Below are positions 11,739 to 24,173 of a stretch of DNA of 64,000 nucleotides, one piece after another. The DNA is from Heterostelium album PN500 (Eukaryota > Evosea > Eumycetozoa > Acytosteliales > Acytosteliaceae): the NCBI RefSeq assembly GCF_000004825.1, contig NW_008805064.1:248001-312000 (forward strand), read 5' to 3'. Positions within the stretch are counted from its first letter, which is position 1. Each line of letters begins with the position of its first letter. The notes beneath the pieces are model-generated. The model made no database searches. It was given only the letters and a program-made list of their open reading frames with translations, and was not told where the DNA came from. The translations under genes and the position numbers were made by a program.

Positions 11739-12657
11739 TGTATAGTTTTTGGTATTTAATTATAACTACTATTTTTATTTATTTAAAAAAAGATAAATCT
11801 AAAAAATATTTGATTAAAATTAAAAAGTGTTTTGATTAGACGAGCAGGGTTCGATTGAGCAGCAAATCACAACCCATTTACAACCCAGATTAATTGTTAA
11901 AAAAAAAATATGATGTTGGAGATTTTTTTTTTGAACACAGTTGAACCAATAAAAACAAACGACTGTTCATCATACACAAAAGGCAACAAGGTGCAAAAAT
12001 AATTTTTTTTTTTTTTTAGATATTTGTTATTGTGCCAGAATACACACAATGATATTGTTAAAATAAACAAAATTAAGGATAAAAAAAAAATAGGACGATT
12101 TTGGTTTATTTGATTTGAAATTTATTATTGTTGATTAAATAAGAATGACATACTTACTACAATGATATATAGATCTAACACTATTTCAACCCCTAAAAAT
12201 CATCTTTTGTCATTTCTATTCGGATGGCAACAAGAATGTTGGATTTTTAGGGTTTATATTCGATTGATACCATCCATTGACATATCGGTTCGTAATACCT
12301 ACAATCTATCGTAATTGAAACAAGAAGCACTGAAGCCATTTATGAATTGTTTATGGATTATGTGCAACCATTGTAACTTTTCCTATGAACATGATTCGAA
12401 GGGAAACAACGGCGGTCAAAAGAATCGAATCATTCACATGATAAACACCCAGAGAGAGTTCCCGAGGATAAGAAGAAAGAAAAAAACAATTCTATTAAAG
12501 AATTTTTAGAACATGTTTTTTTCTTGACTTTATTAAAAATAACAATTTTTTTAAAATATTTTAAAATTTTTTCATATAAAAGAAAACTTAAAAATAAATT
12601 TGTAATATAAAATTATCACATGAATTATTTATTGTTCTACCATCAAAGTTTATAGAT
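11739..12657. other. Divergent intergenic region
   Basis: This 919-bp AT-rich region separates two divergently transcribed genes, so it should hold both promoters. It contains an 11-bp inverted repeat, CCCTAAAAATC at 12191-12201 and GATTTTTAGGG at 12242-12252, around a less AT-rich 40-base core. No convincing gene or RNA was found; a 64-codon frame at 12315-12509 looks like chance. Confidence 0.6.
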
Positions 12658-14699
12658 ATGATTAGTTCTGAACAATCGAATCTACAACAGCAACAACAAC
12701 AACAACAACAACCGTGGAAAAAGAAAAAGCAATCATTCAAAGAAAAGCAAAGAAAAAGCTCATTCTATTTAGCGACTTGGTTGTTCTTAAAGATTCTATC
12801 GGTTGTATTCTTTATATCTTTCTTTTCTTCATAGTAAGTTATCCGATGATATGTAATGATATTCATTAATATGTATTAATCTATCCACAATAATTATGTA
12901 CAGTATTCAAATTAAAGGTTTGGTTGGTGATGATGGTATCTTACCTTTGACTTCAATACTCGAGTCAAATGTTGGAACTTCTTCATCGTCGTCAGTAGCC
13001 GAGGTCAATTCCATATGGTTATTCTTTATTAATACACTTGGTCTGAGTGTTAATACTCTTCTACATCTGATATGCATTAGTGGATTGATATTCAGTGCAC
13101 TCTCTATCTTTACGATCTCACACTCTGTCTATCTCGGTTTCATGTGGTTCTTTTACTATTGTATCGTCGATGTTGGTCAGATATTCTATGCATATCAGGT
13201 AAATATTCATTTATCATAAATATAGAGATCATTCACATATTAACAACTACTAACTTTATTTATTTGACTCAACACAACAAAGTGGGATCAATTACTTTTA
13301 GAGACTGCATTTTTAGCTATCTTTATATCACCTTTCAACTCGAAATATGATGAGAAACCATCTCAACCAATTAGATATCTATTAAAGTAAAGTATTTCAT
13401 TAATTTTATCATTCATTCATTCGTTCATAAAGCACTAATTGTTTTGTTAATTCATAATGTAATGTATAAAGATGGTTATTGTTTAGATTAATGTTTGGTA
13501 GTGGAATTTCAAAGTTGACACCGATTTGGTCATCTCTTCAGGCAATGTGTTATCATTATGAAACTCAATGTATACCCAATGCTTTTGTATGTATAATATG
13601 TGTTTATAATCTTTGTTTTATAATATATATATATACTAATAATGTTTGTTATTTGCAGAGTTATTATTTCCATCAATTACCACATAGTTTTCATCAGTTT
13701 GAGACGTTGGCTACTCTTGGCATTGAGATATTGGTTCCACCTTTGTTTTTTGCACCGAGAATCTATCGGACCTTTGCATGTATATTAAATATTCTCTTGC
13801 AGGTAATGATCATCATTACTGGCAACTACCATTACTTTAACTACCTCACGATTGCTCTCTGTGTGTTGTTGCTAGACGATTCGATTCTCCTCTCAAGTTT
13901 CATACCAAACATTCTCAAACAGAAACTACTGGATCTCGAACAGGAGCGAAATCGATCGTATCAAGTGAAACGACCGGATTTCGGTCTGTCCAGTATCAAC
14001 TCAAAGAATCTGTTGGTGCCCTTTGTATTTATATTGGTGGGAACATCGTCGATCTACTCGACGACGCGCTACCTACAACGCCAGTCGGTACCGGTGCTGA
14101 TCCAGCGTGTGCATAACGCGCTCAGTTTCTATCATATCGGCGGAACCTATGGGTTGTTCTCGACGATGACGACCGAGCGCTTCGAAGTGATCATCGAGGG
14201 CAGCTACGACGCCGAGAATTGGCGCGAGTACGAGTTCTACTACAAGCCTGGCAACTTGTCGCGACCGCCACCATTCATCTTTCCCGGACACAATCCGCGG
14301 CTCGACTGGCAGATGTGGTTCGCCGGCTTGTACACCGACGCCAAGCAGCAGCCGTGGCTGATGCACATGCTGGTGAAACTGCTCGAGGGCTCGCCAGAGG
14401 TGCTCAGTCTCATCGAGTACTCGCCGTTCCCAGTCGATCAGCCACCGCGCTACATCCGAGCGCTGCGCTACAAGTACAGTTTCACAAAGTGGTCGAACAC
14501 CTCCAGCGAGGAATGGTGGCGACGCGAATACAAAGGAATCTATGTCAGACCGTTTTCACTCAACCCACCACCACCACCACCACCAACAACACAACCGTCA
14601 ACAACAACAACAACATCAAAAAACAATCATCAACACCCCACACCTTCTTCACCATCCGCTAAATCATCGTCATCTTCAAAAAAAGCAACAATGAAATAA
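12658..14699 (+). CDS. Lipase maturation factor (LMF1/LMF2)-like membrane protein
   Basis: Exons 12658-12833, 12904-13198, 13283-13386, 13487-13586 and 13659-14699 (571 aa), all joining in frame. Hallmarks of the LMF family are YIQIKGLVGDDGILPL early on, YQWDQLLLETAFLAIF across an exon join, SYYFHQLPHSFHQFETLATL, and near the C terminus YDAENWREYEFYYKPG and HNPRLDWQMWFAGL. There are several membrane spans between about residue 40 and 270 and a Pro/Thr/Ser-rich tail. LMF1 is an ER membrane chaperone needed for folding and dimerisation of secreted lipases in vertebrates; the client in amoebae is unknown. Bases 14040-14560 are unusually G/C-rich for this window although they encode the conserved family region. 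The fourth intron (72 bp) has no stop in frame, so an unspliced message would still be translatable. Confidence 0.9.
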
Positions 14700-15098
14700 T
14701 ATTTTTATCACTTTTTCACTGAACAAACACTCGTCGTTCGTAACGTGATTTTTATTGGCTCCAGAAAAAAAAAACAATATTTAATTAATTTCAATTTTTT
14801 ATTTAATTTTTTTTCTTAAATTCATTCGATTTTTTGATTTTTTTTTTTTTTTATTAATTTTAAATTTAAAAACATATTTATATATATATCTTATCTTTAA
14901 TAACTTTCTTCTTTTTTATTTGTTTTGTTTGTTTTAATTCAATCAATCAACAATTAGTTAATAATAAATTAAAGAAGTTAGTTTTTTTTTGATAAATATA
15001 TATATTTATATATTTTTATTTTAGTATATTAGATAGATAGATAGTTTATTTTTTTAAAATATTATTATTAATAAATAAATAAATATCTTTTTGGAAAT
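14700..15098. other. Intergenic region
   Basis: Very AT-rich spacer between two plus-strand genes, with T/A tracts and a TAGA microsatellite near 15031-15045. Nothing else was recognised. Confidence 0.6.
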
Positions 15099-18000
15099 AT
15101 GGATTCAAGAGTATTAAAAGATCTTTTAAACAATCCTAATAGTATTCCAACGTATCTAAAGCAATTGTGGAGTAAAGAAAATGGAACACCTCAATTCTAT
15201 ATTAACGTGTTGGAACAGTGCTATCAGATTATCATTGGATCCACTGATCTTACAAACGTTGAACCATTCTTTAAGAATCTAAAAGATCAAGGATTGTTAC
15301 AGTTTGGTACATGCGATGTCACTTGGAACTTTGGTGACACTGCCTATAAATGTAAAACATGTCAATTGGACCCTACAACTGCAATGTGTATTGCATGTTT
15401 CAATGCTGGTGATCATAAAGGACATGACTGTATGTTGTTTGTTTAAACAAATATGATTAACAATCAAAAAGAATAGATAGATAGATAGATATTAACATTT
15501 GTTATTTTCAACCAAATTTAATAATAGATGCTTTACAAAGTGTTGCTGGTGGTTTTTGTGATTGTGGAGATCCATCTTCATTTAATATTAATGGGTAAGT
15601 TTTAAAATTTGATAAACATATGAAAATGAAAGATTGTTATAACTAACAAGTTTGATTGTTGTTATGTTTTATCTATCTAGATTTTGTCATAAACATAAAG
15701 AACTTAAAGATATTGTTGATCTCACTAAATATCCAGAAAGTTTTATATTATCTTTGTGTTATGTTATTCAGTTTGTTTTCGAAAAGATTTACTCGTTTTT
15801 CGAGAGTAATTCAGATAGCGCCTATGAAATCTATATGGATTGGTTGTTGAAACTGGCGCAACGCGGTGACGTCGTAAAGATGATTGTTATTAAATATCTA
15901 GCAAACACAGAGGTTGGCTCACAGACAGCGATGTTGCCACCATCGCCATTCTCGCCGTCGCTTCTTGAGCAGTTCTATCACCCCACCAAACACAACGAGG
16001 TCTACGATTCAATGAAGTTGGCATTCGTCAACTTTTGTGTATTCTTGCGTGGCAGTGTCGAGCTGACCCGCACAATGATTCTCACGGTCATCCCGACCTA
16101 CAAGCAATGCATACTCGACTCGAAACAACACATGCTGCTCGCCGCATTCACTGTATTCTCAACATCGTCAGTCACCGATCTCCTGCTGCAAGTCAACTCG
16201 TCGGGCATCGTAATCGATACGGTTCTCGAGTTTTTCACGCGCTACTACATCTATCGCGCGCCATGGATGAAGAAACACCAGAAGATCATCAAAGTCAAAG
16301 AGGAATTCACACCGCCACAATTTAGCTATATTATTCACTTGCCCGCGCTCACCAACAAGCATCTCACTCGTCTGAGAACTGACATTGGATTCATCATGTC
16401 GAACAAAGCCATCTGTAGATCCGTAGTCGAAGACGGCAAGCAGTTGTCTCAGTGGTTCAAAATGGTGTCACTATCGCAGGGAATGAATCCAAACATTGGA
16501 AACCGTCCAACCAGCGTCGACGACTGGTCACCCGCATTCAACATGGATATTTCATTCAGTTCGACACTGTTCTCACTGCTCGACGTCATTGGTCGCAACC
16601 GTCAGGAAATCGAGCGAGTCATTCTACAGGCGTCGCAAGTGCTCGGACAGTGGATTCTCGGCTGGATTGCCGTGCATCAAGAGAAACTCGAGTTAAAACA
16701 AGCAGATATCTCACAGATCATTCAGCACTCTACCAAAACCGATGGATTCTCTTTCCACTTGGTTTTGCACCGTAGCATTGCAGCATTTGTACATTTGGCA
16801 ATCTCGGAGCTCTCCAGCGAGTTCTTTGCTGCCGGTGGACTCCACGGAATCTTCTCGCGTATCATCGGTGAGAACAGCATGATCTCACTGGTCGACTATG
16901 CCAAGTGTTCGATTGCACATCCACTGCGATTGATTGCTGCGCTCGGCGAGATCAAGGCTGGACTGTGGCGTGCTCACGGTCGCGAGGAAGACATGCAACT
17001 CCAAACAATGATGTACCTCAGTCTGCACTTCCAGCGATTCTACGATTTGGACATCTTTTTGATACAGATTGGCTCGGTTTTGATGGGTGCCAATCCATTT
17101 TTCAGTCAGGCGCTCACCGAGTACAGCTTACAAGATTGGTTCAGAATTGAATTGCCAACATCGAGTTCATCGTCGGCCATTCCATTCCCAACACCAAGTA
17201 AAGCACTCAGACAAAGTTCTGGTGCTGTAAAGACAACACCAGCGGCAACAACAACAACAACAACAACCACTACAACACCAACAACAAGAGTAAAGACAGC
17301 AGAGGAAAAAGAACAAGAAAAAGAAGCAAAGGAAAAGAAAAAGCAAGCAGATGAATTTAACAAAAAGAAGATTTTGGCAGAGGATTTCATTCAATTCATC
17401 ATTATGATATCGACTAACAAGACATTGATTGGTATGACAGCTCAAGAAATCATTCGTAAGGAATTGATTCATCGTTTATGTCTTGGTGATGCCACCCATT
17501 CACAACTATTAAGAAACGTCAAGAGTAATCTAATTCAACATCCAGATTTCGAAAAGATTCTAAATGAAATTGCAACTTTCCAAACTCCACAAAAGGTAAG
17601 AAAAGATAAGAAAAGAAAAGGAAATATATTTATAGATTACTAATCTCATTTATACTTCTTTCAGACTGAACAAGGAAAATATCAATTGAAAGAATCATGT
17701 TGGGCAGAGTTTGATCCATATTTCGCACATTACAATGTTCAAGATCTTCAAACTGCTGAGGAGCGACTTCAAGAGTTTAACAATAAGACCAAATCCAATA
17801 TTTCACGTGGAACCTATATGACCTACAAGACATTGCCATGTATGGAACCAATCGATACTATTTTATGCTCGAAAGCAGTTCACCAAGTTCTCTTCACAGT
17901 GCTTCAAAATCACTTGGTAAACTCACAGAAATCAACAGAAACATTGCTCACTCATACACTCCATGCTTTGGAGCTTTGTGTCGTTCAAACACAAACCATG

Positions 18001-21000
18001 CTTTCGAAACAACAGGTAACCGAGTTACCATCGGCATCGGCCACCCCCAAAAAACAAACAACTCCACAGAAACAACAACAGCAACAAAAGACAAGTCACG
18101 ACTCACTCGCTACCGATATCGACTTCCCTTCAAACAACGATATTTTCATCAACGCCAACTTTGAAGTCAATATGGAGAACAAGAAGATGAGTTTGATGAC
18201 TCTTTTGGTCAAGTTGAGTACCACCCAAGGAATCAATGGCGATCACAAACAACAACTTCAAAACATTCTCAATATTCTCATGGAGAACAACGATGCCTGC
18301 AAGCAAACCGTCGATAACTACTGGCAAGCCATCAGAGCCAAGAAGAATCTTAGCACACCTGGAAAACGCGAGGATCCAGAGGAGGAGAAGAAACGTTTGG
18401 CCAAAGCAAGACAAGCTGCCATCTTGGCACAAATGAAAACGCAACAAGCCGCTTTCAAATTCGATGAGGACGACGAAGACTATGAGGATGAAGACGATAT
18501 CAATTCGCAATCGAAGGACAAGAAGGCAGAAAAGGTAGACTCCAATCTTTTGGTGGTCGACGGACAGATCTCCACTCACACTTGTGCGCTGTGCAGAGAA
18601 GCCGGTTCACTCAAACGGCCAATGGGTAGAGTTGCATTCATCCAGCCATCGTCGGTCTTGATGCTCTCCAAGATGACCGCAGAGGAGAGAAACAAGCGAA
18701 TGACTGAATCCATCAAGAAGGATCTCATTCAGAGCAAGAAAGATAGCAAGGAAGGTGAGGAAGAGAATGGAAGAGAGAACCAAAATACACCATCGAATAT
18801 CAACGCACAAAACAACATTCAGAATGCTCTGAACGATCTTTTGGGTCAGAATGAAATGGACGAAGAGGATCTCGAGGATGTCGATATGGGATCGGACGAC
18901 GACGATACCGACGATGAAGTTGGCAAAGCCATTTCCTATTTGAACAAACTATCGAATTTCAATATGTACGGTGAAGGAATGGATTTGTTTGGTGATGGCG
19001 ACGAGATGGATGTTGAAGACGGTTACTATGACACCTCCGATGACGATGACGATGACAACGACGACAATGGCACTGACGACGACGACGATGACGACAACGA
19101 AGATGACGACGGTGACGAAGATCTCGATGACGACAACGAAATGTATGATGATCACGATCATCATCATCATAAGTACAATGTCGTAGATGAAGTTGATTAT
19201 TTCTCATCGATGGATGAAGACGATTATTCTGATGATGAATTGGACGACAACATCATTTATGAGTTTGCCAATGGTGAAATTAGACCAATCATGCCAAAAA
19301 CAACAACAACAACCACAACCACAACAACATCAACAACAACAAACAATGATAACAAAAATAATAATAACAATGATAATAACAATAACAATGATAACAATAA
19401 TAATAGTTCGAATAACAATAATAACTTCACAACTGGTGAACAAGTATTACGTTTCCTAAATGATATGAGAGGTAGAATTACTAATCATGGCGATGGAACT
19501 GCTACTATTTTTGCTGGTGACGGCAATCCAGGAGATGACGATGATATTAGTGACGACGACAGTGAAGATGACGGTGTTGGTGGTGGTCATGGACATCCTC
19601 ATGATCTCTTTGATAATCCATTCTTTGAAGACGATTTCGAGGATGATGTTATGGATAAGTTTTTGGATAAGACCGAACCGGTCTGTGGAAATCCATGGTC
19701 CGACAAGTTCAGTGTCCAAGAAGTATTTAGAAACACTGAGGAATCGGTCAACCTTCACATGTCATTCTGTGGACATCAAATTCATGAAGATTGCTTCACC
19801 GATTACTCTTGGTCGCTATTGAAGAATCAAAACTATGAAGGTGAAGAGATTGTTGATGTCCAGAAAGGTGAGTTCCAATGTGTGCTGTGTCGTCGTCTCG
19901 GTAATGCTTTGGTTCCTGTCATTCCAGACAGTGGATTCAACACACAAACCACTGCTGCAACACCTGAGTTGGATTCCTATAACAGCTTCTTGCAGTCGGT
20001 CTCCAAGTCACTGACTGGAACCGACCAATCGAGCAACAGCAACACAGAATCACTCAAACCTGTAAAGCAAGCAATCGAGCAGTTTGCATCGAGAGTTTAC
20101 AGTGTTCGTTACCAGCTGAATTTCTACAACTCTGAATCGAATGCCAAGGTTTTGCCATATATTGGATCTGCCATTGCCTCGACCATCGCCGACACTGAGC
20201 TTGCCATAAGAGTGCCAGACGACGACCAGCCAAACGTCAACAGTGAATACATGTTGTTTAGAATGACCGAATCGAATCGTGTCGATATTCGCTCGTTGTT
20301 CCGTGTCAGTGTTGCACATGTCAAGACTCACCAGCCGCTGCAATACGAGAATCAGCTGTTGTGGCAATCGATATCCGGTCAGATGGCCATGCCAATGCCA
20401 ACACTCGAACCAGCCACCGACGAAGAGAAGAAGAAACAGAACCAAGAGCAACAACAAAAGTTGGACATGGAGTCGTTCCCACCCTTCCTCTCGTTGGATC
20501 TCTTCCACAACTTTGTTCAACTCTACCTGAGAACCTCGGTACAAGACAGCTCCGTCACTGCCAACAATCGATTCTACATGATGGTCAGAATGTTCTTTGA
20601 TGCCTACCTCACACAATCGGTGTTCTCTCACTTCAAGACACTCGAAGAGAACCCACAGATCTCAGAGATGTTCATCCTCGAGGTGAACAAACTGATAACA
20701 ACACCGAACGAGAATCAACAAACCATCAGCGCAATGCCAGAACACCTGAGCAATCAAATTCGTTCGGGTTGTCTTGTCTTTTTGAGAAGATTGTCGCTGA
20801 TTTTGTACGCGTGTCTCAATGTCAACCCACCGAAACCACAATCGACATTGCTCAATGACGAAGCTGCGGAAACTCAATACCTGATGAACTACCTCAAGTT
20901 GTCAACTCCATTCGAAACACAGCTGATCAATGTTATCAACACATTGATCACTCACTCTGATAGTCTTGTGCCATTGGTATCGAAATGGTCAGAACAAATA

Positions 21001-21690
21001 TTGTCATCCTATGCAATCTATCTTTCAAGTGAACCAAACGCATCAGATTCAAATAATAATAATAACAACAACAATAACAATAATGAAATTCAACTGTACA
21101 CCCCACCAATTTCAATTATCTCAACACCAAGAATACCAAATCCATTCCTGCTTATCAATCTTGAGAGAAACTACAGTGCACTATCTCAATATTACTCAAC
21201 CGTTCCATGTTTACAATGCAAGACAATCTCTAGTTCACAAGCTCTCTGTTTGATCTGTGGTACTCTATGTTGTCTTGGTGGATGTTGTAAGAGATTCTTT
21301 GATCAAAAGAATGAATATATTTTGGTAAGTAGTTTGTTAAATCTAATTAATTAATTTAAAGTTATTCATATTCAGTATAAACTAATTCTCACTCATTCAT
21401 TCATTCATTCCTATTTATAATCTAATTATTAGCACGCTGAGAGATGCAATGCAGGTACTTGCATATTCTTACTCATTAAATCTAGTTCCATTTTGATGGT
21501 TCATTTACCAAGAAAGACCTATTGGATTTCACCATATTTAGATGACCACGGAGAAGAAGATCCAAATTTAAAGAGAGGAAAACCTTTGTTCTTAAATATG
21601 AGTCGTTACAATCAACTCAATTCATTGTTAGTCAAACATCAAATCGATCAAGATAGTAAAATCGCTGAAAATACTGTTAGAGAACAATAA
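15099..21690 (+). CDS. UBR1/UBR2-type N-recognin E3 ubiquitin ligase
   Basis: Exons 15099-15429, 15528-15594, 15681-17595, 17665-21324 and 21433-21690 (2,076 aa), all in frame. The UBR zinc box spans the first three exons: FGTCDVTW, YKCKTCQLDPTTAMC, CFNAGDHKGHD, then GGFCDCGDPSSF and GFCHKH. The C terminus has the UBR autoinhibitory-domain motif HAERCNAGTCIFLLI followed by YLDDHGEEDPNLKRGKPLFL. Such proteins recognise destabilising N-terminal residues and ubiquitinate the target for proteasomal degradation. The RING-H2 is split: its first pair, CALC, is near residue 1078 and the rest (CGHQIHEDCF near 1473, CVLC near 1510) comes after about 390 residues dominated by Asp/Glu and Asn runs. The N-terminal Arg/N-degron function is inferred from the family. 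The specific orthologue (UBR1 or UBR2) cannot be told by eye. Confidence 0.93.
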
Positions 21691-21968
21691 AATAAATATA
21701 AAATATTTTTATAAACCTATTCCTTACCACCACTTTGTCTATATAAAGTAAAATTATCTATATATATCCTTTTATTTGTTTTTTTATTTTTTTATTGTTT
21801 TAATTTTATTGTATAATTACTAAGAAATAAATAATAGTATTAAAAATAATGATAACAAACAACAACTTACAACAAACAAATATATACTTTTAAAACTTTT
21901 GACATATTCTTTTTAATATAAATAATATTTACTATTTACTTCACACAACAATTATCAACAACAAACAA

Positions 21969-23044
21969 ATGGAATCAGAGAATCAACCTCCCAATAAAAA
22001 AAATCAAAAGTATCAATACAAGAATAATAATAGATATAATACCAACTACAAAAATCAAAATTATTTGAAACCAAGATCCTATATTCCAAAGACAATAAAA
22101 AATGTAGAGACAGAGACTGCAACAACAACCACTACTTCAACAACTACTCCAACATCTGCTCCAACAACATTATCCCTTGAATTTGTTACTTCTCCAAATA
22201 CTGAAAACTCAAAATCTTTGGAGAGTGGTGATACCATTCACAGTCCACGATCGTCTACTGATGATACACCAATAAAAACAGAATGCAATACCTTTGAGAA
22301 TTTAAATGAACTTCAACAACCAGAGTCACCGCTCAACAGCCAAGATGTCATCGATTACTCACTAAACTCTTTGAGTGATGCATTCGAGTGTCAATCTGTT
22401 GGTTCCAGTCACAATAACAACAACAATAATTATAGATATAATTATAAATCAACCAAATCAAAAGCATTCAAAAAGAACTTTAAAAACAATAATACTACTC
22501 AATTACATCAAACATCATCTTCATCATCGCCTCCAAACTATGTATCTGCAAATCCACATCAAACAACAATCCAGAATCAAAATGCACCACCACCTCAGGG
22601 ATATCACCCAATCTATTTTTATCCACAAATCTACTATGGTAAGTAATTAGATTCTTCTTTTAATTAAGATTTGATCAAAAAACTTATTTAAATCCTATTA
22701 TTCATCTTTAGATCCTGTGAGTCAAGCACCATATTTTCAAGTACCATCATTTGCTTTGATACCTTTGCCATACAACCCATATTATGACCAAAACAATCAA
22801 CTTCCACCACATATCTATCATCAAGTGCCACCACAATATCAGAACGATCGGTAACTATTAAAAATATTTTATTCTATTCTATTTTTGTTATTCTATTTTT
22901 ATTGCTAACAGATATCTACAACTCTTCTCTAGTCAGGTTAACTTTATACCAACAAAAAATCAATACAACAATAACAACAACAATAACAATAGCAACAACA
23001 ACACTGGTAAATGTGAAAACATGAATCACAACAAAAGAGTTTAA
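21969..23044 (+). CDS. Low-complexity Asn/Pro/Tyr-rich protein, unrecognised
   Basis: Exons 21969-22638, 22712-22850 and 22912-23044 (313 aa), with GTAAGT/GTAACT donors and TTTAG/ACAG acceptors; frame is kept at each join and the last exon ends in a TAA. Residues 1-55 are Asn/Lys/Tyr-rich and basic, 55-160 are Thr/Ser-rich, and about 180-290 is rich in Pro, Gln and Tyr (HPIYFYPQIYYDPVSQAPY), ending in an Asn run. No catalytic motif, signal peptide or membrane span is visible. The tyrosine/proline-rich half resembles disordered regions of RNA-granule proteins in composition only. The two downstream exons are short but their coherent Pro/Tyr-rich reading supports the splicing. Confidence 0.7.
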
Positions 23045-23084
23045 AAAAAAAAATGATTTCTTTTTTTTTTTTTTTTTAAAACTT

Positions 23085-23116
23085 AACCATTTGGATCATT
23101 TTTTTTTCAAATGGTT
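23085..23116. repeat. 9-bp hairpin after the stop codon
   Basis: AACCATTTG at 23085-23093 and CAAATGGTT at 23108-23116 are perfectly complementary with a T-rich 14-base loop. The hairpin is 41 bases after the preceding stop codon, so it may be in the 3' UTR. Confidence 0.5.
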
Positions 23117-23494
23117 CGGTGGGAATCAAAAAAATATCCCGATTTAGAATATTTAATAAATTTATTGGTATTATCATACAAATCATATTAGATATAATTC
23201 AAAAATTCTTTTTTTTTTCTTGATCCATAATTCTTGGTAAAAAAAACCTTTGTAATCAAGTTTTCAAACTGTTTTCAACAAAACTGTTCATTTGTTACCT
23301 TGATAACCTAATTTTACATTTTAATTTTTTTTCCTTTACAATCTTCAAATTTATTTAATAGTTATTATTTCTTACATTTTTAAAATATTATAGCTATTCT
23401 TTTTTTTTATTCTTTATCTTTATATTCTTTATCTTTTTATCTATTATTTAATATTTATTTATCTATTCTTTAATTATTTATTTATGTCACAGAT

Positions 23495-23758
23495 TTCTAT
23501 AGGTCCTTTTAAGGTAAAGAAGTGATTTCTTTAATACTATTTCATCTACACTTGTATGAATTTTTGTATTCATGTTGGGTTGATCGATTGACATTTTACC
23601 AGTATGACTATAAGTATTATAATGATTTGGTTTGTAGGAGGAAAATCTTTTAAGCAACTACCCACCTCACTATATCTATCTTATCTAAGATAACAGATGA
23701 AATAGTTTTAAAGAAATCATCCTCTAGGACTTCTTTGACCTTAAAAGGACCTATAGAA
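23495..23758. mobile_element. 264-bp MITE-like element
   Basis: The ends are inverted copies: TTCTATAGGTCCTTTTAAGG at the left and its complement at the right, with imperfect similarity continuing inward to about 23549 and from about 23697 (including ACTATTTCATCT / AGATGAAATAGT). GAT flanks both sides (23492-23494 and 23759-23761), a possible 3-bp target duplication. There is no coding capacity. This fits a miniature inverted-repeat transposable element. It lies immediately upstream of the nuclease relic described next. Confidence 0.7.
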
Positions 23759-23760
23759 GA

Positions 23761-24173
23761 TCTCATTTTCGATATGGTGCCAGAGTAAAGACCTACCTTT
23801 TCGACGAATATAATATCCCAAGAAATATAATATAAAGCGCTTATTTAAAGTCATTCATTTATTCACAATTATTTTTATTTTTATTGTTTTCTCACAAAAT
23901 AAAATTATAGATTTTCGTACCAAAGTAACAGTTCAAGAAAAGTCAGATGCCAAACGAAAAGAAGTGTATAAAGCCGCCAAAGTCAAAGCTCCTCCGGATG
24001 ATCCTAATTCTTATGTTATCAAATACTATTTGGATGGAGAGACAAAGTGTTACATCAACCGCGATTTCAATGCCTGTTTGAACATGGTTACTATTGCCGA
24101 AGCATATTTAAAAGGTAAAGCCCGTCCAACTTTATTGTGTTCATTCAAAAAGGACAACCCGGAGGATGATTGA
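23761..24173 (+). pseudogene. Fanzor/TnpB-like nuclease relic (C-terminal part)
   Basis: The frame from about 23913 to 24173 encodes some 86 residues with NRDFNACLNM followed by IAEAYLKGKARPTLL. This is the pattern of the RuvC-III end of TnpB and its eukaryotic Fanzor relatives (NRDxNAxxNM, then a downstream RP). Just upstream, in another register (23762-23824), RVKTYLFDEYNIPR resembles the segment before the zinc ribbon in that family (DEY then Cys pairs), but the Cys pairs are missing. A splice-like ATTATAG precedes 23912. No earlier domains occur before the neighbouring gene at 23044, and a MITE abuts the left side. TnpB proteins are RNA-guided DNA nucleases carried by transposons. Here only the C-terminal portion remains, so it is called a relic. 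The family call rests on short motifs. Confidence 0.6.

Noticed and set aside
11847-11856. GGGTTCGATT resembling a tRNA B box
   Set aside because: No acceptor stem, anticodon arm or A box could be arranged around it.
12315-12509. 64-codon plus-strand frame between divergent genes
   Set aside because: No family features, Lys/Arg-rich tail from A-runs, no splice partners.
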